A DNA stretch of 64,000 bases from Paludisphaera rhizosphaerae (GTDB taxonomy: Bacteria > Planctomycetota > Planctomycetia > Isosphaerales > Isosphaeraceae), in contig NZ_JAALCR010000012.1 of assembly GCF_011065895.1 (NCBI RefSeq), positions 62,001-126,000 on the forward strand, given 5' to 3'. Numbering within the stretch: the first letter of the stretch is position 1; every line of letters starts with the position of its first letter. The position numbers and the translations under genes were made by a program. Below, in pieces: positions 27,092 to 35,635 of this stretch. The notes under the pieces were generated by a model. The model was not told the origin of the DNA, made no database searches, and saw only the letters and a list, made by a program, of their open reading frames with translations.

Positions 27092-27355
27092 TCAATGAGG
27101 TCCGGCGGCGATCAGGGTCCGAGTGACGATCCAGGCGGCCACGGCCGCCGCGGCGATCAAAGCGAGCGCCCAGAAGAGGCGGTCGCCCCGAATCAACGAG
27201 GCTCCGACGGGTTTGGGGGGCTTGCGCCCTCCTCGCCGGACGGGGCTGATCCAGGGCATGACGGTTTTGGCGCGGTCGCTCTTGAGCACGCCCGAGCGGC
27301 CGTAGAGCGCCGCGGCGACCATCGCGATCAACACCAGCTCGCGAAATCCGATCAT
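27092..27355 (-). CDS. Small two-span membrane protein in the tatA cluster, 87 aa
   Basis: ATG 27355 with GAGG close upstream gives MIGFRELVLIAMVAAALYG. The short helix ending in Y-G resembles the start of TatA, but a basic stretch (RAKTVMPWISPVRRGGRKPP) replaces the amphipathic helix. A second membrane helix (LFWALALIAAAAVAAWIV) ends the protein. It may be a degenerate or specialised Tat component; that is inference from context and the first 20 residues. The frame is open upstream to 27529, but that part is Pro/Arg-rich shadow. Confidence 0.6.
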   Translation of the reverse strand: MIGFRELVLIAMVAAALYGRSGVLKSDRAKTVMPWISPVRRGGRKPPKPVGASLIRGDRLFWALALIAAAAVAAWIVTRTLIAAGPH

Positions 27356-27645
27356 CGCGCCTCGCCCTTGGCTCGCAAAAGCGGTCGGAGGACGCCTGAT
27401 CCGCGACGGACGCGGAGGCGCTTGTATGAGAAGGTGAGGCCCACGGGAAGCGGGCCGCCGAGGAATTGTCGCGCACGGGGCGCCGCCAGGTTGGTGGGGG
27501 CCGACAGCTCGGCTCCGCCCATAGGCCAATGCGTCTCGACAGGGACGACGCGGGTGGGACTACGTTCTACTTATCCTACCGCGGCTGCGCCCCCTGTCAA
27601 TCCCCCAGCCGAGGACGGAGAGGAGGCGAGCCTCGGGGGCCTTCG

Positions 27646-28119
27646 TCAGGATTTCTTAACCTTGGCCTTGGCGGGGTCCTCGATCGTCCCGGCGGCCTTG
27701 GGCGCGGCCTTGAACTCGTCGGCGGTCATCTTGCGGATCGTGCGATTCTTCATCAGGACGAAGCCGCCGGAATCCGGGACCGACTTCTCGTAGGCGAGAA
27801 CCTCGTCGGCCGAGTCTCCCTTACCGCCGGGGGTCGTGTCGTCGAGTTTCACGCTCCAGATCACAACCAGATTGCCCGACCTCACTCCCTGGACTCCCTC
27901 GGGCATGGACTCGGCGAAGGAGGCAAAGTCCTTGATCCCCGAAGGCGGCTTCTTCTGGGTGTCGGTGAAGGCGGCGTAAAGAGCGCCGATCTGGGCGAGC
28001 GGGCCGTTCTCGGACTCGGCCGACGTGACGCTGTTGTTCACGGTCGGACCGCCGTCGCAGCCGGCGACGGCTCCCAGGCCGGCCGCGACGATCAGCGGGG
28101 CGACAATAGTTCGAAACAT
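27646..28119 (-). CDS. Small lipoprotein paired with DUF1559 copy 3, 157 aa
   Basis: The signal MFRTIVAPLIVAAGLGAVAG ends in the lipobox V-A-G-C21. The mature protein (about 136 residues) has a helical start LAQIGALYAAFTDTQKKPPSGIKDFASFAESM, then strands (LVVIWSVKL, GGFVLMKN) and a Lys/Ala-rich tail. The pattern is common next to planctomycete DUF1559 genes; no function is known to me. RBS AGGGGA is seven bases from the ATG. The DUF1559 gene ends 109 bases upstream on the same strand. Confidence 0.8.
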   Translation of the reverse strand: MFRTIVAPLIVAAGLGAVAGCDGGPTVNNSVTSAESENGPLAQIGALYAAFTDTQKKPPSGIKDFASFAESMPEGVQGVRSGNLVVIWSVKLDDTTPGGKGDSADEVLAYEKSVPDSGGFVLMKNRTIRKMTADEFKAAPKAAGTIEDPAKAKVKKS

Positions 28120-28228
28120 GGCGTTCCCCTATCTGTCTCTCGTTCGGGATGGTTGGAAAGCAAGACCGGGCGGCGAGCCCCAAGGGGACGCCGCCCGGTC
28201 GTTCGATCGGCTGGCTGAAGGGCTGAGA

Positions 28229-29299
28229 TCAGAGGGCGTCGGCGCTGATGACCTCGCCGCCGGCGCGGGTCCCCACGGCCATCCAGGTCGGCAGGCTAAT
28301 CGAGTCCTTGACGAAGCGAACCGAGCCGTCGGCGTTAAGCACGCACACGCCGCCGGAGTGGTTGCTGCGGGCCGCAATGTGTGAAGCGCCGGCCGCTGAA
28401 TCCAAGCAGTCGAAGCCCTTGTAGTTGGGCGGGACGGTGTGGGCGTAGGTGGACATCGCCTGAAGCGCCCGGTGATACTGCAGGCCACGGTAGTTCAGCG
28501 GCAGATACGTGCTGGTATCGCAGTCGCTGGGGGGCGCGTAGTTGCCGGCCGTCGTCGTCCAACCCTGCGAGCGATGGGCCATATCCTTGGCCATGATCTG
28601 GGTCGTCGTCGACGGCTGGCTGGACCGCTTGGTCTCCGAGAACATCGCCGTGTTGCTGGTGCCGTCGGTGATCGAGGCGATCGTCACCGTGCTAGTCACC
28701 TTGCGGAAGTCGGGGTTGGTGGCGATGCTTCCGGTCAGATTGAAGGTGATATTGAAAATGCCGAGCAGGATCGTATTGGTCTCCGCCGTCCCCACCGCGG
28801 GGGTGTTGAAGAGTTGGGCGGCCGTGGCGCCGATGCAGCCGTAATAGCTGTTCGATCCGTAGGGCTGGCCGCTGCTGCCGGTCATCTTGTTGGCCGTCAT
28901 GTCGGACGGGCAGACGAACGAGGCGATCTGCTGACACCTCGCCGTCTCGTTCTCCGGATAGGTGTGGACGTCGAGGTCCAGGTTGAAGGCCCCGTACAGC
29001 GAAGCCTGCTCCATATAGGGCAGAATCAGCGTCAGGATCGATCCGCGGATGTACGCGGCGGTAAGCGCGCCGGAGACCTTGGGAACGGGCCCCTGGCCGT
29101 CGGGGAACTTGGTGTTGGCGTTCTCGAAGTTATGGACCGCCAGGCCGATCTGCTTGAGATTGTTGACGCATTGGGCCCGCCGGGCCGCCTCGCGGGCCGC
29201 CTGCACGGCCGGCAGCAGGAGGGCGATCAGGACGGCGATGATGGCGATCACCACCAAGAGCTCGATCAGCGTGAAGCCGCGACGTGGGAGTGGTGTCAT
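28229..29299 (-). CDS. DUF1559 pseudopilin-like protein (copy 3), 356 aa
   Basis: [20 protein letters not shown] begins at 29299; the longer open frame to 29524 has no signal-like character. [21 protein letters not shown] follows. The C-terminal motif is SNHSGGVCVLNADGSVRFV (H-x9-DG). The central domain contains TDGTSNTAMFSE, the Thr/Asn-rich loop shared by the family. It forms a unit with the lipoprotein gene downstream. Confidence 0.93.
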   Translation of the reverse strand: MTPLPRRGFTLIELLVVIAIIAVLIALLLPAVQAAREAARRAQCVNNLKQIGLAVHNFENANTKFPDGQGPVPKVSGALTAAYIRGSILTLILPYMEQASLYGAFNLDLDVHTYPENETARCQQIASFVCPSDMTANKMTGSSGQPYGSNSYYGCIGATAAQLFNTPAVGTAETNTILLGIFNITFNLTGSIATNPDFRKVTSTVTIASITDGTSNTAMFSETKRSSQPSTTTQIMAKDMAHRSQGWTTTAGNYAPPSDCDTSTYLPLNYRGLQYHRALQAMSTYAHTVPPNYKGFDCLDSAAGASHIAARSNHSGGVCVLNADGSVRFVKDSISLPTWMAVGTRAGGEVISADAL

Positions 29300-29776
29300 G
29301 GGAGAGCATCCTGGTCGAAAGGGGGGAATCCCTCGCCGAGGGGCGGTGTGCGGGAGGCCTTCGAACATTGAAGGCGTGCAAGCCCGGGAGCCTCGGTCGG
29401 AGAGGCCTTTGAGCGAACGCAAGGCTGAGTTTTTGAATTGATAAGGACGGTAGGCGGGACGTCGCCGTCGAGAAATCCGCCGATCGGAGGCCTGGCCGGT
29501 CGACATGACACCGCCGGTGGTCATTCAATCAAACAGGGACGACCCAGGCGACTTAAAATTTCGTAATTTCTTCTGCTGTGTTGATATTTCTCATCGCAAC
29601 TCATGATGATCCCAAATCCGGGTCCAGATGCAGCGGTTTGCTCTGTGGCTGCAGCGAAGCAGCAGCCCTGAGTTCGACAAGGCCAACTGCCCCCCAGAGG
29701 CGATGTCTCTCGTGGACACTCCACGGGAATTTCCGATCTCTTGGCGACAGGATCAGAGAAGCGGAGGAGGTTCGCC
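29300..29776. other. 477-base gap upstream of DUF1559 copy 3
   Basis: Coding potential is weak on both strands: an 87-codon minus frame at 29521-29784 overlaps the aminotransferase stop, is Cys/Ser-rich and has no ribosome binding site. An A/T-rich patch near 29553-29595 (ACTTAAAATTTCGTAATTTC) stands out in this GC-rich DNA and is the likeliest place for the DUF1559 promoter. Confidence 0.4.
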
Positions 29777-30946
29777 TCAACCAACTTCTCTCAGACCCTG
29801 TAGGCGACGGGCCGCCTCGTCGAGGGTCTCGTCCTTCTTGCAGAAGCAGAAGCGGACGTACGACCTGCCCAGTTCCTTGTCGCGGAAGAAGCTGGAACCG
29901 GGGACGGTCGCCACGCCGACTTCGCGCACGAGCTTCTCGGCGAAGGCGACGTCGTCGGTCGCCCCGAACGGGCGGATTCCGGCCATGATGTAGTACGCCC
30001 CCTGCGGCGCGGCGAACTCGAAGCCGACGTCCCAGAGCACCTGGCTGAAGCGGTCGCGCCGCGCCTGGTAGGAGGCGGCGAGGCCGTCGTAGTATTCGCG
30101 GGGCAGCCGATAGGCGACGGCCCCAGCCTCCTGGAGCGGGGCCGCCGCGCCGATCGACACAAAGTCGTGGACCTGGCGGAACGCCTTGGTCAGATGCGTC
30201 GGCGCGAGGATCGTGCCGACCCGCCAGCCGGTGACGGAGTACGTCTTCGACATCCCGCCGACCGTGACCGACCGCTCCCACATGCCGTCGAGCGACGCCA
30301 GAGCGACGTGTTTACGGCCGTCGTAGACGATGTGCTCGTAGATCTCGTCGGTGATCCCGATCACGTCCCACTTGCGGCAGAGGGCGGCGACGGCCTCCAG
30401 CTCCTCGCGCGAGCAGACGCCCCCCGTGGGGTTGTTCGGGTTGCAGAGCACGATGGCCTTGGTGCGGTCATTGAAGGCGGCGGCCAACTCGTCGGGGTCG
30501 AAGCTCCAGTCGGGGGGACGGACGGGGACGAACCGGGGCGTCGCGCCGGCGAGAACGCAGTCAGGCCAGTAGTTCTCGTAGAAGGGCTGCGAGAGGATCA
30601 CCTCGTCGCCGGGGTTGATGATCGAGAGCAGGGCGACGAGCATCGCCTCGGTGCTGCCGCAGGTGACGGTGATCTCGGATTCAGGGTCGACGGTCAGGTC
30701 CAGGTGCCAGGCGGCGTGTTCGGCGATCGCATGGCGGAGGTCGTGGGCGCCCCAGGTGATCGCGTACTGGTTGACGTCGTCCTGGATGGCGCGGCAGGCG
30801 GCGTCCTTAAGGACCTGCGGAGCGGGGAAATCCGGCATCCCCTGCGCAAGGTTGACCGCGCCGTGGCGGCGGGCCTCGATCGACATGCCTCGGATGACGC
30901 TGTCGGTGAATCGCGAGGACTTGACCGAGAGGAGAGGATGCTGCAT
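29777..30946 (-). CDS. Class I/II PLP aminotransferase, 389 aa
   Basis: A fold-type I aminotransferase of the AspC/KAT-like branch. It has the N-terminal VNLAQGMPDFPAP, substrate loop NQYAITWG, CNPNNPTGGV for the cofactor ring, D200-E-I-Y for the pyridine nitrogen, PLP lysine K234 in GGMSKTYSVTGWRVG, and the late R in SYVRFCF for the substrate carboxylate. The start at 30946 (MQHPLLSVKSS) is preferred; the frame continues upstream without homology. The exact amino donor cannot be named. A small cytochrome gene lies 74 bases upstream. Confidence 0.9.
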   Translation of the reverse strand: MQHPLLSVKSSRFTDSVIRGMSIEARRHGAVNLAQGMPDFPAPQVLKDAACRAIQDDVNQYAITWGAHDLRHAIAEHAAWHLDLTVDPESEITVTCGSTEAMLVALLSIINPGDEVILSQPFYENYWPDCVLAGATPRFVPVRPPDWSFDPDELAAAFNDRTKAIVLCNPNNPTGGVCSREELEAVAALCRKWDVIGITDEIYEHIVYDGRKHVALASLDGMWERSVTVGGMSKTYSVTGWRVGTILAPTHLTKAFRQVHDFVSIGAAAPLQEAGAVAYRLPREYYDGLAASYQARRDRFSQVLWDVGFEFAAPQGAYYIMAGIRPFGATDDVAFAEKLVREVGVATVPGSSFFRDKELGRSYVRFCFCKKDETLDEAARRLQGLREVG

Positions 30947-31020
30947 CGAAGGCGTCTCAGAACGAGAGCGGGGCGGAGGAGAGCCGTCGCCTCGCATCAG
31001 CGCGGGCGACGGCTTGGGGA

Positions 31021-31440
31021 TCACTCGGGGCGGTGCGCGTCGTGGCAGGACTTGCACGAGCCGCCGATCGCCTTGGCGGAAGCCTTCAGCTCGCCGGAGT
31101 CCTTCTTGTCAGCGGCCGAGGCGAGCTTCTTGGTCTCGTCGGTCAGGGCCTTGGTCAGCTTCGCCCACGAGGCCTTGTCGCCCTTGGGGGGGTCGTTCTT
31201 GCCGAGGTCGGGGGCGTATTTGCTGAAGAGGTCGGAGACCTCCTTAACCTTGGCCCAGTCGGGCGAGTCGCTCTTGGCGGCAGCCTGGAGCGACTTGGCC
31301 GGAGCGGTCTTGCCGGCGAACAGCTTCTTCATGACGACCTCGACGGAGGCCGGGTCGTCGGCGGCGGCGTCGACCCGGGCGGAGATCAGGCCGGCGACGA
31401 TCAAGACCGCCAGGCTGGCGCCGCAGATCAGGCTCTTCAT
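31021..31440 (-). CDS. Small secreted c-type cytochrome-like protein, 139 aa
   Basis: The signal peptide (residues 1-25, MKSLICGASLAVLIVAG) is followed by a helical, Lys/Ala-rich domain. It ends in a single heme motif C129-K-S-C132-H133 near the C-terminus. Placement of CxxCH at the end of a four-helix bundle matches class II cytochromes (c'/c-556). AAGGAG is seven bases before ATG 31440. It probably carries electrons in the periplasm; the partner is unknown. It precedes the aminotransferase on the same strand, with no evident functional link. Confidence 0.83.
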   Translation of the reverse strand: MKSLICGASLAVLIVAGLISARVDAAADDPASVEVVMKKLFAGKTAPAKSLQAAAKSDSPDWAKVKEVSDLFSKYAPDLGKNDPPKGDKASWAKLTKALTDETKKLASAADKKDSGELKASAKAIGGSCKSCHDAHRPE

Positions 31441-31696
31441 GCAATACTCCTTCTTGGGAACTTCAAGAGTGGGGCCTCTAGACAAGGAAGGGGCCCCCCG
31501 ATTGCGTCGACGGAGAGCGAGGACGGGCCGCGCGGCCCGTCGGCGTCCAGATAGACTACCGGCAAGGCCGAACCGCGGCCAGAAGAGACCGCGCCGGTTT
31601 CCCCTCCGTGCGACGACGAGTGTACAAGCCGAATCCCGGCGGTTTACAATCCGACCGAACTCGACACCTGCGACCAACACACTCTGAGGACGCGAC

Positions 31697-32740
31697 ATGC
31701 GACAGCCGCACGAGTCGAAAGGCTTCACCCTCATCGAACTCCTGGTGGTGATCGCCATCATCGCCGTCTTGATCGCGCTGCTGCTGCCGGCCGTGCAGTC
31801 GGCCCGCGAGGCGGCCCGGCGGGCCCAATGCGTGAACAACCTCAAGCAGATCGGCCTGGGGCTTCACAACTACGTCTCGACGCACAACGCCTTCCCGCCA
31901 GGGCGGATCAACAGCCATATCGCCGGCCGGGGGAACACGTGGGGGGCCTACGCCCAACTCCTTCCTCAGATTGAGCTGGGCGTCGTCTTCAACGCCTTCA
32001 ACTTCAACCTCTCGCCCGACATCGACCCCGCCAACACCACGGCCGGCGGCATCTTCATCTCGACGTTCCTCTGCCCCAGCGACCCCAGCCCGCCGCAATA
32101 CGCCCAGACGAACTACGGCATGCACAACTACCCGGTCTGCGTCGGCAGCCTCTACCCCGTGGTCCAGAGCCCGTTGGACGCCTCCGGCGCGGCGTTGGGG
32201 ATCCGTCCCGACGGCATGTTCACAGAGAACAAGGCGACAACGATCGGGGCCGTGACGGACGGGACGTCGAACACGGTTGTGATTGCGGAGTCGATCCGGT
32301 CGGTCCCGGGGATGACGTTCGCCCAGGCCCCTCTGAACGGCTTCGTCATCACGGGAAACAATACGACGAGCGGCCCGCCGATCACGTCCGACGCCGACTA
32401 TCAGTCGCTCTGCGTCACCAACTCGCCCCCCGGCTTCCAGGTGACGCGCGGCAGCAAGTGGTTCTACGGCGCCCCCGGCCACAGCATGTACAACAACCGC
32501 CGACGCCCCAACGATCCCCAGGTCGACTGCCGGGGCGGTCTGCCGCACAGCGACAAGAGCGACCCGTTCTGGAACCAGCTTTCGCTCAACGTCGCGGCGC
32601 GGAGCAAGCACCCCGGCGGCGTGAACGGCCTGATGGCCGACGGCTCCGCCCGATTCTTCAAGGACTCGATCGCCCTACCGACTTGGTGGGCGTTGGCGAG
32701 CCTCGCCGGCGGCGAGGTCCTGTCGTCGGACTCCTATTAA
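31697..32740 (+). CDS. DUF1559 pseudopilin-like protein (copy 4), 347 aa
   Basis: The N-terminus [20 protein letters not shown] is the prepilin-type signal, followed by [21 protein letters not shown]. The central domain has the Cys loop TFLCPSDPSPPQYAQTNYG and TDGTSNTVVIAES. The C-terminal motif is SKHPGGVNGLMADGSARFF (H-x9-DG). The next gene, a lipoprotein, begins 14 bases after the stop, so the two are almost certainly co-transcribed. Confidence 0.93.
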   Translation: MRQPHESKGFTLIELLVVIAIIAVLIALLLPAVQSAREAARRAQCVNNLKQIGLGLHNYVSTHNAFPPGRINSHIAGRGNTWGAYAQLLPQIELGVVFNAFNFNLSPDIDPANTTAGGIFISTFLCPSDPSPPQYAQTNYGMHNYPVCVGSLYPVVQSPLDASGAALGIRPDGMFTENKATTIGAVTDGTSNTVVIAESIRSVPGMTFAQAPLNGFVITGNNTTSGPPITSDADYQSLCVTNSPPGFQVTRGSKWFYGAPGHSMYNNRRRPNDPQVDCRGGLPHSDKSDPFWNQLSLNVAARSKHPGGVNGLMADGSARFFKDSIALPTWWALASLAGGEVLSSDSY

Positions 32741-32754
32741 TGAAGGGCATTCGG

Positions 32755-33114
32755 ATGGACCGTCGAGCGTTCCTGGCGACGGTTCTGGTTCCCGCGACGG
32801 TGCTCGGCTGCGGGCCGAAGCCGGGCGCGGCTGGGCTGTGGGATCTTCGCGTCGGCGGCAGAGCGAAGGTCGTTGGGGAAGGGGGGGCCTCGGAAGTCAC
32901 CCTGGAGACCCTCCCCGATCCCACGGCCAAGGGCCGCAAGCCCCTTCGCAAGGGTGAAGCTCCCCCCGTGGAAACCGTCTTCCTGTCGACCGGGACCCGG
33001 GTCGACGTTCTGGCGATCGACGGCGACGACGCACGCGTCAGCATCGCCGACGGCCCCCACGCCGGCTCCGTCTACTGGATCGGCTGCCGCCTGCTGGAGA
33101 CGATCACCGAGTGA
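32755..33114 (+). CDS. Small lipoprotein following DUF1559 copy 4, 119 aa
   Basis: ATG 32755 has AAGGG seven bases upstream and begins MDRRAFLATVLVPATVLGC. This is a signal with an Arg pair and lipobox V-L-G-C19. An ATG at 32740 overlapping the DUF1559 stop is possible but lacks a ribosome binding site. The mature domain (GGRAKVVGEGG, a Pro/Lys loop, VETVFLSTGTRVDVLAIDGDDARVSIADG, SVYWIGCRLLE) looks like a small SH3-type barrel. It probably sits on the membrane and may bind the pseudopilin. Confidence 0.78.
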   Translation: MDRRAFLATVLVPATVLGCGPKPGAAGLWDLRVGGRAKVVGEGGASEVTLETLPDPTAKGRKPLRKGEAPPVETVFLSTGTRVDVLAIDGDDARVSIADGPHAGSVYWIGCRLLETITE

Positions 33115-33272
33115 TTGGTCCGGCGGACCGATTTCGCACCCGAAACGGCACGCCCCTTGCCATGCCTTGAGGGTGCAAATACCCTTTGACCATGACGGTC
33201 GCGCAGATCTTCCCGCAAGTCGACGGGCGCGGTCTTTTGATTCGATGAAGAACAACCGGGAGCGGCACCCCA

Positions 33273-34139
33273 ATGCGATGGCAAGGTGGACGTGAGAGCG
33301 AGAACGTCGAGGATCGTCGGGGCATGTCACCGGCCGTTATCGGCGGACTCGGTACATTGATCGTGATCCTCCTGGCGATGTTCTTCGGGATCGACCCGCG
33401 GCCTCTCCTTCAGATCTTCGGAGGCGGTGGAGGCGGTGGCGGTGGCGGCGGCGCAGCCCAGCAGCGCGAGCTGAGCCCGGAGGAGAAGGAGCAGGGCAAG
33501 TTCGTCCGAACCCTGATGGGGATGACCGAGGACGTTTGGGACGAGCAGTTCGCCAAGATGGGACGCCGGTACGAGCATCCAACCCTCGTCCTGTTCTCCA
33601 ACCAGGTGACGACCCAGGGCTGCGGCCTGGCCAGCTCGGCGGTCGGGCCGTTCTATTGCCCGGGGGACATGAAGGTTTACATCGACCTTGCGTTCTACGA
33701 CGAGTTGAAGAACCGCTTCAACGCCCCCGGCGAGTTCGCCCAGGCGTACGTGCTCGCCCACGAGGTCGGCCACCACGTCCAAAACCTGCTGGGGATCAGC
33801 GAGAAGATCTCGCGGCTGCAACAGCAGGTGAGCAAGGAAGACGCCAACCGATTGTCCGTCATGCTGGAGCTCCAGGCCGACTTCTTCGCCGGCGTCTGGG
33901 CCCATGACATCCAGTTGAAGCGGCGCATCCTGGAGGAGGGGGACATCGAGAACGGCCTCCGAGCCGCGAACGCGATCGGCGACGACGCGCTCCAGCGCCA
34001 GGCGCAGGGCTACGTTGTCCCTGACTCGTTCACCCACGGCAGCTCCGAGCAGCGGATCCGGTGGTTCACCAAGGGCCTCCAGACCGGCGACATCAACCAG
34101 GGCGACACCTTCGCGGCTGGCGAACGCGGCGATCTCTGA
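33273..34139 (+). CDS. Neutral zinc metallopeptidase, YpfJ family, 288 aa
   Basis: The family layout is intact: an N-terminal RWQGGRESENVEDRRG, one membrane helix (21-39), a glycine linker (11 consecutive Gly at 50-60), and a conserved domain with YEHPTLVLFSNQVTTQGCG, FYCPGDMKVYIDL and zinc motif H163-E164-V-G-H167. The C-terminal QADFFAGVWAH gives the third ligand region. It is membrane-anchored with the protease outside or in the periplasm. The substrate is unknown. A terminator follows directly. Confidence 0.92.
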   Translation: MRWQGGRESENVEDRRGMSPAVIGGLGTLIVILLAMFFGIDPRPLLQIFGGGGGGGGGGGAAQQRELSPEEKEQGKFVRTLMGMTEDVWDEQFAKMGRRYEHPTLVLFSNQVTTQGCGLASSAVGPFYCPGDMKVYIDLAFYDELKNRFNAPGEFAQAYVLAHEVGHHVQNLLGISEKISRLQQQVSKEDANRLSVMLELQADFFAGVWAHDIQLKRRILEEGDIENGLRAANAIGDDALQRQAQGYVVPDSFTHGSSEQRIRWFTKGLQTGDINQGDTFAAGERGDL

Positions 34140-34148
34140 ACTTCTCCG

Positions 34149-34177
34149 GGCCCGACGCGGAGGCGCGTCGGGCCTTT
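34149..34177 (+). terminator. Hairpin terminator after metallopeptidase
   Basis: An 11-base-pair stem (34149-34159 with 34164-34174), a four-base loop and TTT lie ten bases after the stop. Confidence 0.7.
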
Positions 34178-34405
34178 CCATGCGCCGTCAGGACCCGCAC
34201 GTTCGGCGCGGCTGGCGCGACCGACTCCAAGTCGGGGCCGTTTGGGAGAGCCGGCGGAGTTCAGGGGGCCGATACAGAAGGCGTCAGGGAATCGGCGACG
34301 GAGTCGCGCCGGGTTCCCTCGCGGCGTCGGACCCTGGCCGGGTGGTCGGGGGAGGAGTTCCGCCGGGCGCCGCCTCGCTCTTCTGCGATCATGGAGGATC
34401 GTCGC

Positions 34406-35617
34406 ATGTCGGCCCCCTCGAACCGCAACCGTCGGCTGCGCCACGCCTTCAAGCCGACGGCGGAGGCCCCGCTGGAAGAGCGGGTGGTTCTCTCCAGCGC
34501 CTCTCCCGTGTCGCTGCACCAGTATCTGACGCTCTCGCAGAAGCTGTTGAACAACCCCTCGGCGAAGCTCGCCCGCTACGTCGGCTTCCCGGCGTTCACC
34601 AAGGACGCTCCGGGGGTCAAGCAGACGCACCGGACGATCCTGGCTCCGGCGATCCAGACGATTCGGGGCGGCCAGGCGGTGAACGTCGTAACCAACGACG
34701 GCTCCCGGTTCCGCATTCAACTGTCGTACGTCTCGAACACCCAGCAGACCTCGGCCGATGAAGGCGCCAACGGGGCGTATGCGGCCGGTTCCGGGTCGAC
34801 GGCCCTCTCCCTGGCGCAGCCGACCGAGACGCCCCAGCCGCAGGGGACGGTCCGGGTCTACCCGCGAGCCGATGGTTCGGTCGGCATCATCGTCGACGGC
34901 TCGACCAACAACACCGAGCTGACGATCAACCCGCTCCCGAACGCGATCCGCAAGGGCTACGCCCACAGCTTCGCCTACGGGCAGACCGAGCAGAGCAAGG
35001 TTCTGACCGTCAGTTCGATCACGATCAACACCGGCCAGATCGCCAGCGTCCTCGGCTTCCATACGGCCGACCTCACCGGCCCGCTGACGATCTCCGGCAC
35101 CCAGGCCGTGGACCGGATCGCCTTCCGTTCGATCCAGCCGGGTGGGTCGATCACCACCGGCGGCGACGTGAACACCCTGGACGTCCTTCAGGGGATCACG
35201 CTCGACGGCGGGAACATCTCGATCGGCCGCGACCTGAACCTGTTGAACGCCGGCGGCAGCGTCACGCTGCAGAACGGCGCCAATTTCACGATCGGCCGCG
35301 ACCTCGGACAGGTCCTTCAGCCGGCGAAGGGGACGGGGACCGGGTCCGACGTCCTGTCGCTCAACGTCCCGCTCGTCGGCACCCAGTCGAACACCCAGTA
35401 CCCGGCCGTCTCCGGTTACATCCAGGGCGACCTCATCGTCAACTCCGGCAGCAAGTTCGCGATCGGCCGAGACATCGACAACATGCTCCAGATCAACGGC
35501 GACTTCACCGGAGCCAGCAACTTCAGCTACGTCGCCAGCAACGTCCCGCCCGACTTCAGTACCACCCCGCCGACCGTGGTGCCGCCGTACCGCGTCAACG
35601 GCACGACGACGAACTGA
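34406..35617 (+). CDS. Surface/secreted protein with LEERVVLS N-terminus and beta-helix-like repeats, 403 aa
   Basis: ATG 34406 has GGAGG eight bases upstream; an ATG at 34391 is possible. There is no classical signal peptide. Instead residues 7-31 are basic, ending A-P-L23-E-E-R-V-V-L-S30, the planctomycete N-terminal motif also seen in the 1240-residue protease. The C-terminal 220 residues repeat short strands such as ISIGRDLNLL, FTIGRDLGQVL and FAIGRDIDNML alternating with Gly/Asn turns, which suggests a beta-helix. A strong terminator follows. The function is unknown; adhesion or a cell-surface role is inferred. Confidence 0.7.
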   Translation: MSAPSNRNRRLRHAFKPTAEAPLEERVVLSSASPVSLHQYLTLSQKLLNNPSAKLARYVGFPAFTKDAPGVKQTHRTILAPAIQTIRGGQAVNVVTNDGSRFRIQLSYVSNTQQTSADEGANGAYAAGSGSTALSLAQPTETPQPQGTVRVYPRADGSVGIIVDGSTNNTELTINPLPNAIRKGYAHSFAYGQTEQSKVLTVSSITINTGQIASVLGFHTADLTGPLTISGTQAVDRIAFRSIQPGGSITTGGDVNTLDVLQGITLDGGNISIGRDLNLLNAGGSVTLQNGANFTIGRDLGQVLQPAKGTGTGSDVLSLNVPLVGTQSNTQYPAVSGYIQGDLIVNSGSKFAIGRDIDNMLQINGDFTGASNFSYVASNVPPDFSTTPPTVVPPYRVNGTTTN

Positions 35618-35635
35618 CGCCAGGATCGAGCCCGA

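Noticed and set aside
29521-29784. 87-codon minus-strand frame upstream of DUF1559 copy 3
   Set aside because: Overlaps the aminotransferase stop, no start signal, odd composition.
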